Source: Nitrosomonadales bacterium (GTDB lineage: Bacteria; Pseudomonadota; Gammaproteobacteria; Burkholderiales; Gallionellaceae). From it: 64,000 nt of DNA. Positions 35,818-44,174 of this stretch are shown piece by piece (within the stretch, counting starts at the first letter, position 1; each line of letters opens with the position of its first letter). The stretch covers positions 26,595 through 90,594 of the forward strand of contig JACRME010000021.1 in assembly GCA_016235045.1 (NCBI GenBank), in the 5' to 3' direction. The notes below the pieces were generated by a model, which saw only the letters and a list, made by a program, of their open reading frames with translations, was not told the DNA's origin and searched no databases. The position numbers and the translations under genes were made by a program.

Positions 35818-36852
35818 ATGGAATACAGACAACTGGGCAGCAGCGACCTAAAAGTATCGGCGCTCGCGCTCGGTACCATGACCTTCGGCGAACAGACCGG
35901 CGAAGCGGACGCGCATGCGCAACTGGACTATGCCGTCGCACAAGGCGTGAACTTCATCGACACCGCCGAGATGTACCCGGTCGCCCCGCGCGCCGAGACC
36001 GTGCATCTCACCGAAAACTACATCGGCGCCTGGCTCAAGCGGCAGCCGCGCGACAAGCTCATCGTCGCCACCAAGATCGCCGGACCCGCGCGCGGCTTTA
36101 GCTGGATACGCGGCACACCGCGCATCAACCGCGAACACCTCACCGCCGCCATCGACGGCAGCCTGCGCCGCCTGCAGACCGACTACGTGGATTTGTACCA
36201 GATCCACTGGCCCGATCGTTACGTGCCGATGTTCGGCTCCACCAGCTACGACGTCACACAGGAACGCGAAGCCACCCCCATCGCCGAACAACTGCAAGCC
36301 TTGGCGGAACTGGTCAAGGCCGGCAAGGTGCGCCACGTTGGCTTGAGCAACGAAACGCCGTGGGGCGTTGCGGAATTCGTGCGTTGCGCCGAACAGTTGG
36401 GACTGCCGAAAATCGTCAGCGTGCAAAATGCCTACCACCTGATGAACCGCACCTTCGAAAGCGGTCTCGCCGAAATGTGCCGCCACGCCGATGTCGGCCT
36501 GCTCGGCTACAGCCCGCTGGCCTTCGGCTGGCTCACCGGGAAATACATCGCCGACCCGCAGGCGCACGGACGCATCACGCTCTTCCCCAACTTCGGCCAG
36601 CGCTACGCCAAGGTCAACGTCCCGCCCGCCGTCGGGGAATACATGCGCATCGCCCAAGAGGCCGGGCTCTCCCCGGCAACGCTGGCACTCGCGTTTGCCA
36701 GAACGCGCTGGTTCACCGCCAGCGTCATTCTGGGCGCCAGCTCGCTGGATCAACTGAAGGAGAATCTGGCCAGCGCGGAAGTCACGTTATCGAAAGAGGT
36801 GCTGGGGAAAATCGAAGCCGTGCACAGGCTGTATCCGAATCCGGCGCCGTAG
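35818..36852 (+). CDS. Aldo/keto reductase, Tas-like
   Basis: A 344-residue (beta/alpha)8 reductase with the AKR features MEYRQLGSSDLKVSALALGT, FIDTAEMYPV (catalytic Asp and Tyr), VATKIAGPARG and QIHWPDRY (catalytic His), and the cofactor segment ARTRWFTASVILGASSLDQLKENL. The MYPVAPRAET and WIRG segments are typical of Tas-type members. It uses NADPH; the substrate is not predictable. It is divergent from the DODA gene and followed 150 bases later by map. Confidence 0.94.
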   Translation: MEYRQLGSSDLKVSALALGTMTFGEQTGEADAHAQLDYAVAQGVNFIDTAEMYPVAPRAETVHLTENYIGAWLKRQPRDKLIVATKIAGPARGFSWIRGTPRINREHLTAAIDGSLRRLQTDYVDLYQIHWPDRYVPMFGSTSYDVTQEREATPIAEQLQALAELVKAGKVRHVGLSNETPWGVAEFVRCAEQLGLPKIVSVQNAYHLMNRTFESGLAEMCRHADVGLLGYSPLAFGWLTGKYIADPQAHGRITLFPNFGQRYAKVNVPPAVGEYMRIAQEAGLSPATLALAFARTRWFTASVILGASSLDQLKENLASAEVTLSKEVLGKIEAVHRLYPNPAP

Positions 36853-37002
36853 GGCACGGTACCCGGAGAAACTTTGAGGAAAAGCGGAATTCCCCGGGAC
36901 GCCGCAATTGTAAAAGACACTCCGGAAACATGCCTTTTCCCGGGTTGTGTTGGTGCGCTCTATCCTCTATCCTCCCGACTGTTCGCTCAATCAATAAACA
37001 CA

Positions 37003-37794
37003 ATGTCCATCAGCATCAAAACCCCGCAGGAAATCGAAAAAATGCGCGTCGCCGGTCGTTTGGCGGGCGAAGTGCTGGATTACATCGCGCCTTTCGTGCA
37101 GGTCGGCGTCACGACCGACGAACTGGACCAACGCTGCCACGACTATATGGTCGACGTGCAGGGTTGCATTCCGGCGCCGCTCAATTACGCGCCGAACGGG
37201 CACACGCCGTATCCGAAATCGATCTGCACCTCGATCAACCATCAAGTGTGTCACGGGGTGCCGAGCGACAAGAAACTGAAGAACGGCGACATCGTGAACC
37301 TGGATATCACCACGATCAAAGACGGCTGGCACGGCGACACCAGCCGCATGTATTGTGTCGGCGAACCGTCCATTCAGGCCCGACGCCTGTGCGAGGCGAC
37401 CTACGAAGCGATGTGGCGCGGCATCCGCACGGTTCGGGCGGGCGCGTATCTGGGCGACATCGGCCAGGCCATCCAGACCTTCGTGGAAGGCATGGGCTAC
37501 AGCGTGGTGCGCGAATTTTGCGGCCACGGCATCGGCAGCAGATTTCATGAAGAGCCGCAGGTGCTGCACTACGGCAAGGCCGGCACCGGCGTCCGGCTCG
37601 AAGCCGGCATGATCTTCACCATCGAACCCATGGTCAACGCCGGCAGGGCCGGCATCAAGCAACTGGGCGACGGCTGGACGGTGGTCACCAAGGATCACAG
37701 CCTGTCCGCACAGTGGGAACACACCATTCTGGTCACCCCAACCGGCTTCGAAGTGCTGACCCTGTCCGCCGGTTCGCCGCCCGTTCCGGCCTGA
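37003..37794 (+). CDS. map: Methionine aminopeptidase, type I
   Basis: The 263-residue protein starts MSISIKTPQEIEKMRVAGRL; longer readings back to 36874 do not match the family. Metal ligands are visible: Asp in NLDITTIKDGWHGDTSRM (two), His in CGHGIG, Glu in FTIEPMV and Glu in QWEHTIL. It removes N-terminal Met from nascent proteins. glnD follows within about 12 bases. Here map is not in the usual rpsB neighbourhood seen in many genomes, but it is beside glnD as in enterics. Confidence 0.98.
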   Translation: MSISIKTPQEIEKMRVAGRLAGEVLDYIAPFVQVGVTTDELDQRCHDYMVDVQGCIPAPLNYAPNGHTPYPKSICTSINHQVCHGVPSDKKLKNGDIVNLDITTIKDGWHGDTSRMYCVGEPSIQARRLCEATYEAMWRGIRTVRAGAYLGDIGQAIQTFVEGMGYSVVREFCGHGIGSRFHEEPQVLHYGKAGTGVRLEAGMIFTIEPMVNAGRAGIKQLGDGWTVVTKDHSLSAQWEHTILVTPTGFEVLTLSAGSPPVPA

Positions 37795-37806
37795 TATTTG
37801 CAAACC

Positions 37807-40344
37807 ATGAAGACCATCTCTGAAATCAGGGACAGTCTGCGCATTGCGCGACGCAAACTGCAGGAAGGCTATGCCACCCATCACCAGCCCGCGCGCCACC
37901 TGCACGCCCACACCAGAATAGTCGACGAGCACTTGCGCATGGTGTGGCAACTGCTTGCCATGCCGCCGGAATTGACATTGGTGGCGGTGGGCGGTTACGG
38001 GCGCACCGAGCTCTTTCCGAAGTCCGACATCGACCTGCTCATCCTGTTGCCGCAGCAACCCGACGAGCCGTTGCAACAACGCCTGCAGGATCTGGTCGGC
38101 AAGTTGTGGGACATCGGTCTGGAGGTCGGCCACAGTGTGCGCACCATCGGCGACTGCATGGCCGAATCTTCGGACGTCACCGTGCAGACCAACCTGCTGG
38201 AAGCCCGCCACATCACCGGCAGCAAGCCGCTGTTTGTCGAAATGCGCGAGACGCTCTCCGAGCACCTGAACCGGCGCGCGTTCTACCTGGCCAAGGTCAA
38301 GGAACAGGAACAGCGCCACACCCGCTTTCTCGACACCGACTACAACCTCGAACCGAACATCAAGGAAAGTCCGGGCGGCCTGCGCGATTTGCAGACCGTG
38401 TTGTGGATCGCCCGCGCCAGCGGTTTCGGCGACACCTGGCGCAAACTGGCCGAAGCGAAACTGATCACCGCGCTGGAGGCGGCCGCCATTGTCCGCCACG
38501 AAAATCTGCTGCAAACCTTGCGCATCCGTTTGCACTACCTCGCCGGTCGGCGCGAAGACCGCATCCTGTTCGACTATCAGACCGAACTGGCCGAACAGAT
38601 GCATATCGAGGCGACCGAAACGCGCCGCGCCAGCGAACACCTGATGCAGCGCTACTACCGCACCAAACGGGCGGTATTGCAACTCAACGCCGTGCTGCTG
38701 CAGAACCTGCATACCCATCTGTTCCCGGAAGGCGCAACGATACGCCCGCTCAACGAACGCTTCCTGGCGTGCGACAACCTGCTCGAAGCGCGCGACGAGA
38801 CGCTGTTCGAACACGATCCTGCGGCCATCATGGAAAGTTTCCTGCTGATGGAACAGCATCCGAACCTGACCGGATTTTCAGTGCCGACCGCACGCGCGCT
38901 GTTGCGGGCGCGCCCGAAAATCGATGCCGCGTTCCGCCGCGATCCGCGCATCCGCGATCTCTTCATGAAGATCCTGCGCCAGCCGCAGGGCATCACCCAC
39001 GTGCTGCGGCGCATGAGCCGGAGCGGCATCCTGGGACGCTATCTGCCGGCCTTCGGCCGTATCGTGGGCCAGATGCAGCACGACCTGTTCCACGTCTATA
39101 CCGTGGACGAGCACATCCTGATGGTGGTGCATAACGTGCGCTGTTTCGCGCTGGAAAAACATGCGCACGAACTGCCGCTGTGCAACAAGCTGATGAAGGA
39201 CTTTGCCCGGCCCGAAGTGCTGTATATCGCCGCGCTGTTCCACGACATCGCCAAAGGCCGCGGCGGCGACCACGCAATCAAGGGACGCGCCGATGCTGCA
39301 CGTTTCTGCAAACAGCATGGCCTGACCAAAGAAGACAGCGAACTGGTGGTGTGGCTGGTGCAGCATCATCTGTTTCTTTCCGCCACCGCGCAAACCAGGG
39401 ATCTGTCCGATCAGGACGTCATAGCCGCGTTCGCCGAAAACATCCCGAACGACCGTTATCTGGTCGCGCTGTATCTCTTGACCGTCGCGGACATCCGCGG
39501 CACCAGCCCGAAAATCTGGAACGTGTGGAAGGGCAAGCTGCTCGAAGACCTGTTCTGGTCGACCCGGCGTTTCATGGTGGGCGGCAAGATCGCCAACCAG
39601 GTCGGCGAAGTGCGCCGCCTCGCCGCCGAAACGCTGAGCCTGTATGCCATCAGCCCCGAGGTGTACGAATTGCTGTGGGCGCAACTGGATGCCGAATATT
39701 TCCTGCGCCATGAACCGCACGAGATCGCCTGGCATGCGCGGCTGCTGTCGCACCGCGTAAACAGCGAAGCGCCTGTCGTCAAAACCCGCCTGAGCCGCAT
39801 CGGCGAGGGCCTGCAGGTACTGGTCTACACGCCGGACAAACCCTATCTGTTCGCACGCATTTGCAGCTTCTTTGCGCGCATGAGCTACAACATCATGGAA
39901 GCCAAGGTGCATACCACGCACCACGGCTACGCGCTGGACAGTTTCCTGGTGATGGATGCGAACAACGAAAAAACCGTCTATCGCGACGTGATGAATTACA
40001 TCGAGTACGAACTGGCCCAGCAACTGACCAGCGACGCCCCGCTGGCAACGCCGCCCGTGGGCAGGGTCAGCCGCCAGTTCAAACACTTCCCCATCGCCCC
40101 GCAAGTCAACATCGCCAGGGACGAAAAAGGCCGCCACTTCCTGTCCATCGTGGCCGGCGACCGCACCGGCCTGCTGGCGCGCATCGCCTTCCTGTTGGCG
40201 CAACATCACATCGAACTGCGCAGCGCCAAGATCAACACGCTGGGCGCCCGCGCCGAGGACACGTTCTGGATCAGCGGCGAGGCACTGGATCGGCCGGAAG
40301 AAGTCGACGACCTGCGCGACGCGTTGCAGAAACAGCTCGCTTGA
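37807..40344 (+). CDS. glnD: [Protein-PII] uridylyltransferase/uridylyl-removing enzyme
   Basis: An 845-residue protein with the GlnD layout: nucleotidyltransferase core (VAVGGYGRTELFPKSDIDLLIL), the GlnE/GlnD linker (NIKESPGGLRDLQTV), an HD domain (ALFHDIAKGRGGDHAIKG) and two C-terminal ACT domains (LVYTPDKPYLFARICSFFAR and LSIVAGDRTGLLARIAFLLA). It adds and removes UMP on PII in response to glutamine. The ATG at 37807 is preferred to a TTG nine bases earlier; no strong ribosome-binding site is visible, so coupling to map is likely. Confidence 0.97.
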   Translation: MKTISEIRDSLRIARRKLQEGYATHHQPARHLHAHTRIVDEHLRMVWQLLAMPPELTLVAVGGYGRTELFPKSDIDLLILLPQQPDEPLQQRLQDLVGKLWDIGLEVGHSVRTIGDCMAESSDVTVQTNLLEARHITGSKPLFVEMRETLSEHLNRRAFYLAKVKEQEQRHTRFLDTDYNLEPNIKESPGGLRDLQTVLWIARASGFGDTWRKLAEAKLITALEAAAIVRHENLLQTLRIRLHYLAGRREDRILFDYQTELAEQMHIEATETRRASEHLMQRYYRTKRAVLQLNAVLLQNLHTHLFPEGATIRPLNERFLACDNLLEARDETLFEHDPAAIMESFLLMEQHPNLTGFSVPTARALLRARPKIDAAFRRDPRIRDLFMKILRQPQGITHVLRRMSRSGILGRYLPAFGRIVGQMQHDLFHVYTVDEHILMVVHNVRCFALEKHAHELPLCNKLMKDFARPEVLYIAALFHDIAKGRGGDHAIKGRADAARFCKQHGLTKEDSELVVWLVQHHLFLSATAQTRDLSDQDVIAAFAENIPNDRYLVALYLLTVADIRGTSPKIWNVWKGKLLEDLFWSTRRFMVGGKIANQVGEVRRLAAETLSLYAISPEVYELLWAQLDAEYFLRHEPHEIAWHARLLSHRVNSEAPVVKTRLSRIGEGLQVLVYTPDKPYLFARICSFFARMSYNIMEAKVHTTHHGYALDSFLVMDANNEKTVYRDVMNYIEYELAQQLTSDAPLATPPVGRVSRQFKHFPIAPQVNIARDEKGRHFLSIVAGDRTGLLARIAFLLAQHHIELRSAKINTLGARAEDTFWISGEALDRPEEVDDLRDALQKQLA

Positions 40345-40361
40345 TGCATCAGGCAGTTTTT

Positions 40362-40427
40362 GTAGGAGCCCGGCTTGCCGGGCGAATTTCCGCTTAAACC
40401 TCATCGCGCGACAAGTTGCGCTCCCAC
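40362..40427. repeat. REP doublet (REPIN-like) after glnD
   Basis: GTAGGAGCCCGGCTTGCCGG on the plus strand faces GTGGGAGCGCAACTTGTCGC read on the minus strand. Both have the REP form GTRGGAGC + GCTTGC-like hairpin, in opposite orientation about 10 bases apart. No gene lies between glnD and the hydrolase gene. Confidence 0.75.
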
Positions 40428-40443
40428 GGGCAGCGGGTCTCAA

Positions 40444-40493
40444 GCAGGGTGCGCTTGCGCACCACTTGACTCTGGTGCGCAGGCGCACCCTGC
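40444..40493. repeat. 20-base inverted repeat
   Basis: Arms GCAGGGTGCGCTTGCGCACC (40444-40463) and GGTGCGCAGGCGCACCCTGC (40474-40493) pair with one mismatch around a 10-base loop. It lies between convergent genes and may stop transcription, though it has no U-run. A related GGCGCACCCTGCGCC palindrome stands upstream of thrS at 50806-50820. Confidence 0.8.
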
Positions 40494-40546
40494 ACTAACC
40501 AACCTGCATTTTGCGATGTTTGTTTCGAAATTGGCAGGTCGTGCCA

Positions 40547-41203
40547 CTAGTCCTGGATGTCCCGCTCCCCCTGCACTACCCATGCCGTCCGGTCGGCCAG
40601 CTCGGCCAGGCTTGAGGCCTGCAGTACGGATGCCGGAACGACGCCCCCCTTGCCATCCGGCAGACCGCGCGTTGCCGTTGCCGCCGCAACGATCGTCGGG
40701 ACATAGCCCAGGTCGCGCGCGACGCGGGCCGTCGAGCTCACGCAGTTGTGCGTCATGAAGCCCACCAGGATGAGATTCTTCTTGCCCGTGCGCCGGATCG
40801 TCTCTTCCAGCCCGGTACCCGCGAAAGCGCTCACCCGCATCTTCTCGATCACCGCCTCACCGGCCAGCGGCTGCAGCGGCGCGACAATTTCATAAGAGCT
40901 GCTGTCCGGATTGAACAGCGCGCCCTGTCCTTTGTGCCGGATGTGGATGACCGGTACGCCGGACTTTCTGGCGCGCGCCAGCAATTGCGCGGTTTCGGCG
41001 ATTGCAGCATCTACGCCAGCCAGAGGCAACGCACCATCGACATATTCACGCTGGGCATCAATGATGATCAACACTGCGTTTGAAAGTTTGGCGGGTTCGG
41101 ACTTTGCACCTGCCATTTCGAACAATGTTTTTGGAAATGTGTCGGCTTGTACAGGGAAAGCGAAGCACAGAAAGCTGATTAAGAAAATTCCGAATAATTT
41201 CAT
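40547..41203 (-). CDS. Exported isochorismatase-family cysteine hydrolase
   Basis: A 218-residue protein with an N-terminal signal peptide (MKLFGIFLISFLCFAFPVQA) and the isochorismatase-like fold: catalytic Asp in LIIIDAQREYVDGALP, Lys in IRHKGQGALF, and Cys in GFMTHNCVSSTARVARDLGY. The family covers nicotinamidases, ureidoacrylate and isochorismate hydrolases; the substrate is unknown. A periplasmic location is unusual for the family. The start has GGAG six bases upstream; a longer start at 41257 would blur the signal peptide. REP-type repeats lie on both sides. Confidence 0.9.
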   Translation of the reverse strand: MKLFGIFLISFLCFAFPVQADTFPKTLFEMAGAKSEPAKLSNAVLIIIDAQREYVDGALPLAGVDAAIAETAQLLARARKSGVPVIHIRHKGQGALFNPDSSSYEIVAPLQPLAGEAVIEKMRVSAFAGTGLEETIRRTGKKNLILVGFMTHNCVSSTARVARDLGYVPTIVAAATATRGLPDGKGGVVPASVLQASSLAELADRTAWVVQGERDIQD

Positions 41204-41235
41204 TGTCTTCTCCATTGAGTTAAGGGGCGTGGTGT

Positions 41236-41293
41236 GTAGGTGCGAATTTATTCGCACGGTTTAAGTGTTTTGTGCGAATGAATTCGCACCTAC
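41236..41293. repeat. REP doublet (GTAGGTGCGAATT type)
   Basis: GTAGGTGCGAATTTATTCGC and, inverted, GCGAATGAATTCGCACCTAC face each other, each with its own internal TGCGAAT/ATTCGCA hairpin. This is a REPIN-like pair in the gap upstream of the hydrolase gene. Confidence 0.8.
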
Positions 41294-41320
41294 TGGATAC
41301 CGGCCTGCGCCGGTATGACG
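41293..41320. repeat. CTGGATACCGGC...GACG palindrome, copy 1
   Basis: A short palindrome (ATACCGGC-CTGC-GCCGGTAT) within the recurring unit that starts CTGGATACCGG and ends GTATGACG. The same unit is at 42918-42945 and, diverged, at 62142-62169. It abuts the REP doublet and the 3' end of the NTF2-like gene. Confidence 0.8.
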
Positions 41321-41325
41321 CAGCG

Positions 41326-41718
41326 TCAACTCTTCAAATGTTGCGTAATCGACCAATGCGTCTGGATGAGGCGCCAGCCTTGCTTGTCCAGACGATACAC
41401 CTCGGTGCAATTCCAGCGCATCAGGGTCGTGCCGGTGTACGAGTTCAAGTTGAAGGTCAGCACGGCCGCCTCGCCGCAGACCTGCACTTTCGGTTCGATC
41501 AGCTCATAGCGGTCGATACGGATTGATCCGCGCAACGATTCGTACCAAGCCGTCAGCGCAGCCAGCCCGTCCAGACGCCGTTCGAGGAACGGGTCGAAAT
41601 ACACTACATCGGGAGCGGAAATTTCCAGGTAACCGGACGGATCGCCTGCGCCCCAGCGATCCAGTGCCGTGCGTTCCAGCGCGACGAGCGTGCGGGCGAT
41701 TTCTTCGGTTCGCGACAT
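41326..41718 (-). CDS. NTF2-like (SnoaL/DUF4440-type) protein
   Basis: A 130-residue cone-fold protein: N-terminal helices (MSRTEEIARTLVALERTALD), YLEISAPDVVYFDPFLERRLDG, then strands ending WRLIQTHWSITQHLKS. The fold houses enzymes and ligand binders; no catalytic set identifies the role. The start is chosen at 41718 because GAGG lies upstream at 9 bases. It is divergent from the GlxA-type regulator, which may control it. Confidence 0.85.
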   Translation of the reverse strand: MSRTEEIARTLVALERTALDRWGAGDPSGYLEISAPDVVYFDPFLERRLDGLAALTAWYESLRGSIRIDRYELIEPKVQVCGEAAVLTFNLNSYTGTTLMRWNCTEVYRLDKQGWRLIQTHWSITQHLKS

Positions 41719-41817
41719 GTTTTGCATCCTCATCTGGTTGAATGGTGCGCATGATGTCACTCGGCACATTTCGCCAGCAGTGGCATAATTGCCCAAATCC
41801 ATGCGAAAACTGCCAAG

Positions 41818-42801
41818 ATGAAAATTGCGATGTTATTGGAACAGGGTGCAACCGCCTCCAGCGTCACCACCACGCTGGACATGTTCCGTCTGGCGCAACG
41901 TTACCAGCCCGAAGCGGGTTACCAGCCGCACCTGTTCTCGACCCGGGGAGGCTTGGTGCGACTGACCGATGCGGTCGCCGTCGATACTCAGCCGCTGCCA
42001 GCCGACCTCGGCGCATACGACGCAATCATCCTGCCGGGCTTTTTCGCCGAATCCCTCGATAGCATCGTCAATCAATTGCAGACAACCTGGCGGATCGTTA
42101 TCGACCGGCTGCAAAAGCTGCCTGAAACCACACTGGTGGCCGCCAGTTGTTACGGTACGTTCGTGCTGGCCGAAGCAGGTTTGTTGAACGGCCTACCCGC
42201 CACAACCACCTGGTGGCTCGCCCATGAATTTCAGCAGCGCTATCCGAATATCCGGCTGGATGCGGACAAGACGCTCGTCGACAGCGGGCGCGCCATCACC
42301 GCCGGGGCAATGACGGCGCATACCGATCTCTCCCTGCACGTGCTGCGCCGCCTCGGCGGTGCGGCACTGGCGCGCAGCGTGAGCGGCATCATGCTGGTGG
42401 ATGGCGCACGCTCGTCGCAGCGCCCGTTCATGTCGGTGCAGAAGAACTACTCCGAACCGCTGATCCAGCGTGCCATCGATTGGATGACGACCAACCTTGC
42501 GCTGCCCATCGCCATCGACGACCTCGCCAACGCGATGCACGTGAGCTATCGCACGCTCAACCGCCGCTTTATCGAAATCACCGGATTGACGCCGCTGGCT
42601 TATTTGCAGGCGTTGAAGATTGAACGGACAAAGGAATTGCTGGAAGGAACGCACGACGATTTCGAGGCAATCACCGCGAGCGTGGGATACGAGGATGTTT
42701 CTTCGTTCAGGAGACTGTTCAAACGCTCGACCGGACTTTCCCCGGCGCAGTATCGGCGGCAGTTCAAGGGCAATGCGCCCGTCAGTAGTTTTCACCCTTA
42801 A
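41818..42801 (+). CDS. GlxA-family transcriptional regulator (DJ-1/PfpI + AraC HTH)
   Basis: A 327-residue regulator. The N-terminal DJ-1/PfpI-like domain (about residues 1-170) has the elbow motif VAASCYGTFVLAEAGLL with Cys. The C-terminal AraC/XylS DNA-binding domain (about 215-320) has two HTHs (IDDLANAMHVSYRTLNRRF and ITASVGYEDVSSFRRLFKRS). Members bind small molecules and activate neighbouring genes. It is divergent from the NTF2-like gene across about 100 bases; that gene is the obvious target candidate. Confidence 0.94.
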   Translation: MKIAMLLEQGATASSVTTTLDMFRLAQRYQPEAGYQPHLFSTRGGLVRLTDAVAVDTQPLPADLGAYDAIILPGFFAESLDSIVNQLQTTWRIVIDRLQKLPETTLVAASCYGTFVLAEAGLLNGLPATTTWWLAHEFQQRYPNIRLDADKTLVDSGRAITAGAMTAHTDLSLHVLRRLGGAALARSVSGIMLVDGARSSQRPFMSVQKNYSEPLIQRAIDWMTTNLALPIAIDDLANAMHVSYRTLNRRFIEITGLTPLAYLQALKIERTKELLEGTHDDFEAITASVGYEDVSSFRRLFKRSTGLSPAQYRRQFKGNAPVSSFHP

Positions 42802-42820
42802 CCCCAACAATCCATTAAGC

Positions 42821-42945
42821 CGTCATTCGGGTGCAGGCCGGAATCCAGCAATACAAAATAAGCCGCGAAGCGGACAAATTCGCGAGGTTGCCCCGCTGGC
42901 GGGAATTTGTTATCCATCTGGATACCGGCCTGCGCCGGTATGACG
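42821..42945. repeat. Paired GTCATTC.../CTGGATACC palindromes
   Basis: Two inverted units, CGTCATTCGGGTGCAGGCCG... (42821-42848) and CTGGATACCGGCCTGCGCCG... (42918-42945), flank a further inverted segment (ACAAATTCGCGAGG / CGGGAATTTGT). The same units occur at 41293-41320 and 62068-62169. This fills the gap between the regulator and the Cdd1-like gene. Confidence 0.8.
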
Positions 42946-42962
42946 CAGACTAGGCTACTGGA

Positions 42963-43253
42963 TTAGCCGGGTTTGTAAGTGCGCTTGCGCGGTTGCGTGA
43001 ACGACCACCACGGCAATGCATCGCCACCGTCCATGAAATGAACCACAGACATGAATACATCGATCACGCAGGGATCGTGGCGCACGCCCGTCCGCTGGCA
43101 CAGCGCTTCATACAATTGAAACGGATCCCGCCCAGCCAACTGTATCGGCGAACGAATACCGATGCAACGCAGATCGGCCGCCATCGTCTTGCCGATGTTG
43201 GGCAGGTCTTCCAGTTCGAAGAGCTTGTTGCGCTGGACTTTCCGGGGATTCAT
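42963..43253 (-). CDS. Helix-hairpin-helix protein, Cdd1/'pathogenicity locus' family
   Basis: A 96-residue protein matching the small Cdd1 family: [20 protein letters not shown] is a helix-hairpin-helix, followed by the conserved [20 protein letters not shown] and [11 protein letters not shown]. HhH domains bind DNA non-specifically; the family's role is unknown. It stands alone between repeats and tRNA-Pro. Confidence 0.9.
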   Translation of the reverse strand: MNPRKVQRNKLFELEDLPNIGKTMAADLRCIGIRSPIQLAGRDPFQLYEALCQRTGVRHDPCVIDVFMSVVHFMDGGDALPWWSFTQPRKRTYKPG

Positions 43254-43325
43254 GTTGGAGTTTGGCTGTTTGCGTCAGAGCGCATCGTATCAGCCTGAGC
43301 TACGAGAAAGAACTGGCATGGCTGA

Positions 43326-43355
43326 AAAAGAAAAAGGCCACCGGTTAAAGTGGCC
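43326..43355 (-). terminator. Terminator of tRNA-Pro
   Basis: On the minus strand GGCCAC-TTTAACCG-GTGGCC is followed by TTTTTCTTTTT. It lies 17 bases beyond the tRNA 3' end. Confidence 0.9.
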
Positions 43356-43371
43356 TAAGTTCTTTTACTAC

Positions 43372-43448
43372 TGGTCGGGGCGGGGAGATTCGAACTCCCG
43401 ACCCCTTGCACCCCATGCAAGTACGCTACCAGGCTGCGCTACGCCCCG
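43372..43448 (-). tRNA. tRNA-Pro(GGG)
   Basis: A 77-base cloverleaf on the minus strand. Acceptor CGGGGCG pairs with CGCCCCG, the D loop has AGCCTGGTAGC, the anticodon stem CTTGC/GCAAG encloses ATGGGGT (anticodon GGG), and the T arm contains GTTCGAA. CCA is encoded. A -10 TATAAT lies just upstream. Confidence 0.97.
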
Positions 43449-43457
43449 AGGGCGCGG

Positions 43458-43487
43458 ATTATAGCAGAGCACTTTGAATAACTTGAA
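43458..43487 (-). promoter_or_regulatory. Promoter of tRNA-Pro
   Basis: Minus-strand TATAAT (43458-43463) with a weak -35 TTCAAG (43482-43487) at 18 bases. It is followed by a GCGCCC discriminator, which is typical of stringently controlled stable RNA promoters. Confidence 0.6.
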
Positions 43488-43510
43488 GCAGTTTTATGCG
43501 ATTTTTCGAT

Positions 43511-43876
43511 TCACGCGTGCAGCAGCGAGATGATATCGCGCAGTTCGCGCCGGAAGACCGCCATGTTCTGGTTGGGGACGACGGGTGCGGCTTCTTCCTG
43601 ACGGATGGCATGCTGATCCAGACGGCTGCGCGCGCCGCTGATGGTGAAGCCTTCTTCGTACAGCAGTTGGCGGATGCGGCGGATGAGCAGTACTTCGTGA
43701 TGCTGGTAGTAACGACGATTGCCGCCGCGCTTGACCGGCTTGAGCTGGGTGAATTCCTGTTCCCAGTAGCGCAGCACATGCGCCTTCACCCCGCACAATT
43801 CGCTGACTTCGCCGATGGTGAAGTAGCGTTTTGCCGGGATGGGCGGCAGATCGGAATTAGCTACGTGATGTTCCAT
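43511..43876 (-). CDS. MerR-family transcriptional regulator
   Basis: A 121-residue protein with an N-terminal MerR HTH ([41 protein letters not shown]-type winged helix, residues 18-60) and a short helical C terminus without the Cys metal ligands of MerR or CueR. It overlaps the end of ihfA by 20 bases. This ihfA-merR order is widespread in proteobacteria, but the regulon is unknown. It is the last gene of the thrS-pheT-ihfA block. Confidence 0.93.
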   Translation of the reverse strand: MEHHVANSDLPPIPAKRYFTIGEVSELCGVKAHVLRYWEQEFTQLKPVKRGGNRRYYQHHEVLLIRRIRQLLYEEGFTISGARSRLDQHAIRQEEAAPVVPNQNMAVFRRELRDIISLLHA

Positions 43877-44165
43877 GATAGGTCTTTTCTACCATGCTCT
43901 TGAGTTTCTGGCTGGGGTGGAAAGTCACCACACGGCGCGCCGTGATCGGAATTTCCTCGCCGGTCTTGGGGTTGCGCCCGGGACGTTGCGGCTTGTCGCG
44001 CAACTGGAAGTTGCCGAAGCCGGAAAGCTTGACGCTTTCGCCTTTCTCCAACTGCATGCGTATCTCCTCGAAGAACGCTTCCACCATATCTTTTGCTTCG
44101 CGCTTGTTCAGACCGACTTTTTCAAACAGCAAATCGGCCAGTTCAGCCTTGGTCAATGTCGTCAT
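43857..44165 (-). CDS. ihfA: Integration host factor subunit alpha
   Basis: The 102-residue protein has the HU/IHF fold with the DNA-intercalating arm [20 protein letters not shown] and the conserved [18 protein letters not shown]. The sequence [29 protein letters not shown] is of the alpha type. IHF bends DNA at specific sites. It lies 9 bases after pheT, the usual pheT-ihfA linkage. Confidence 0.97.
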   Translation of the reverse strand: MTTLTKAELADLLFEKVGLNKREAKDMVEAFFEEIRMQLEKGESVKLSGFGNFQLRDKPQRPGRNPKTGEEIPITARRVVTFHPSQKLKSMVEKTYHGTSRS

Positions 44166-44174
44166 ATTCCCCTC

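Noticed and set aside
40362-42945. CRISPR array among the clustered repeats
   Set aside because: The repeats are palindromes of different types, not evenly spaced direct repeats, and no cas genes are present anywhere in the window.
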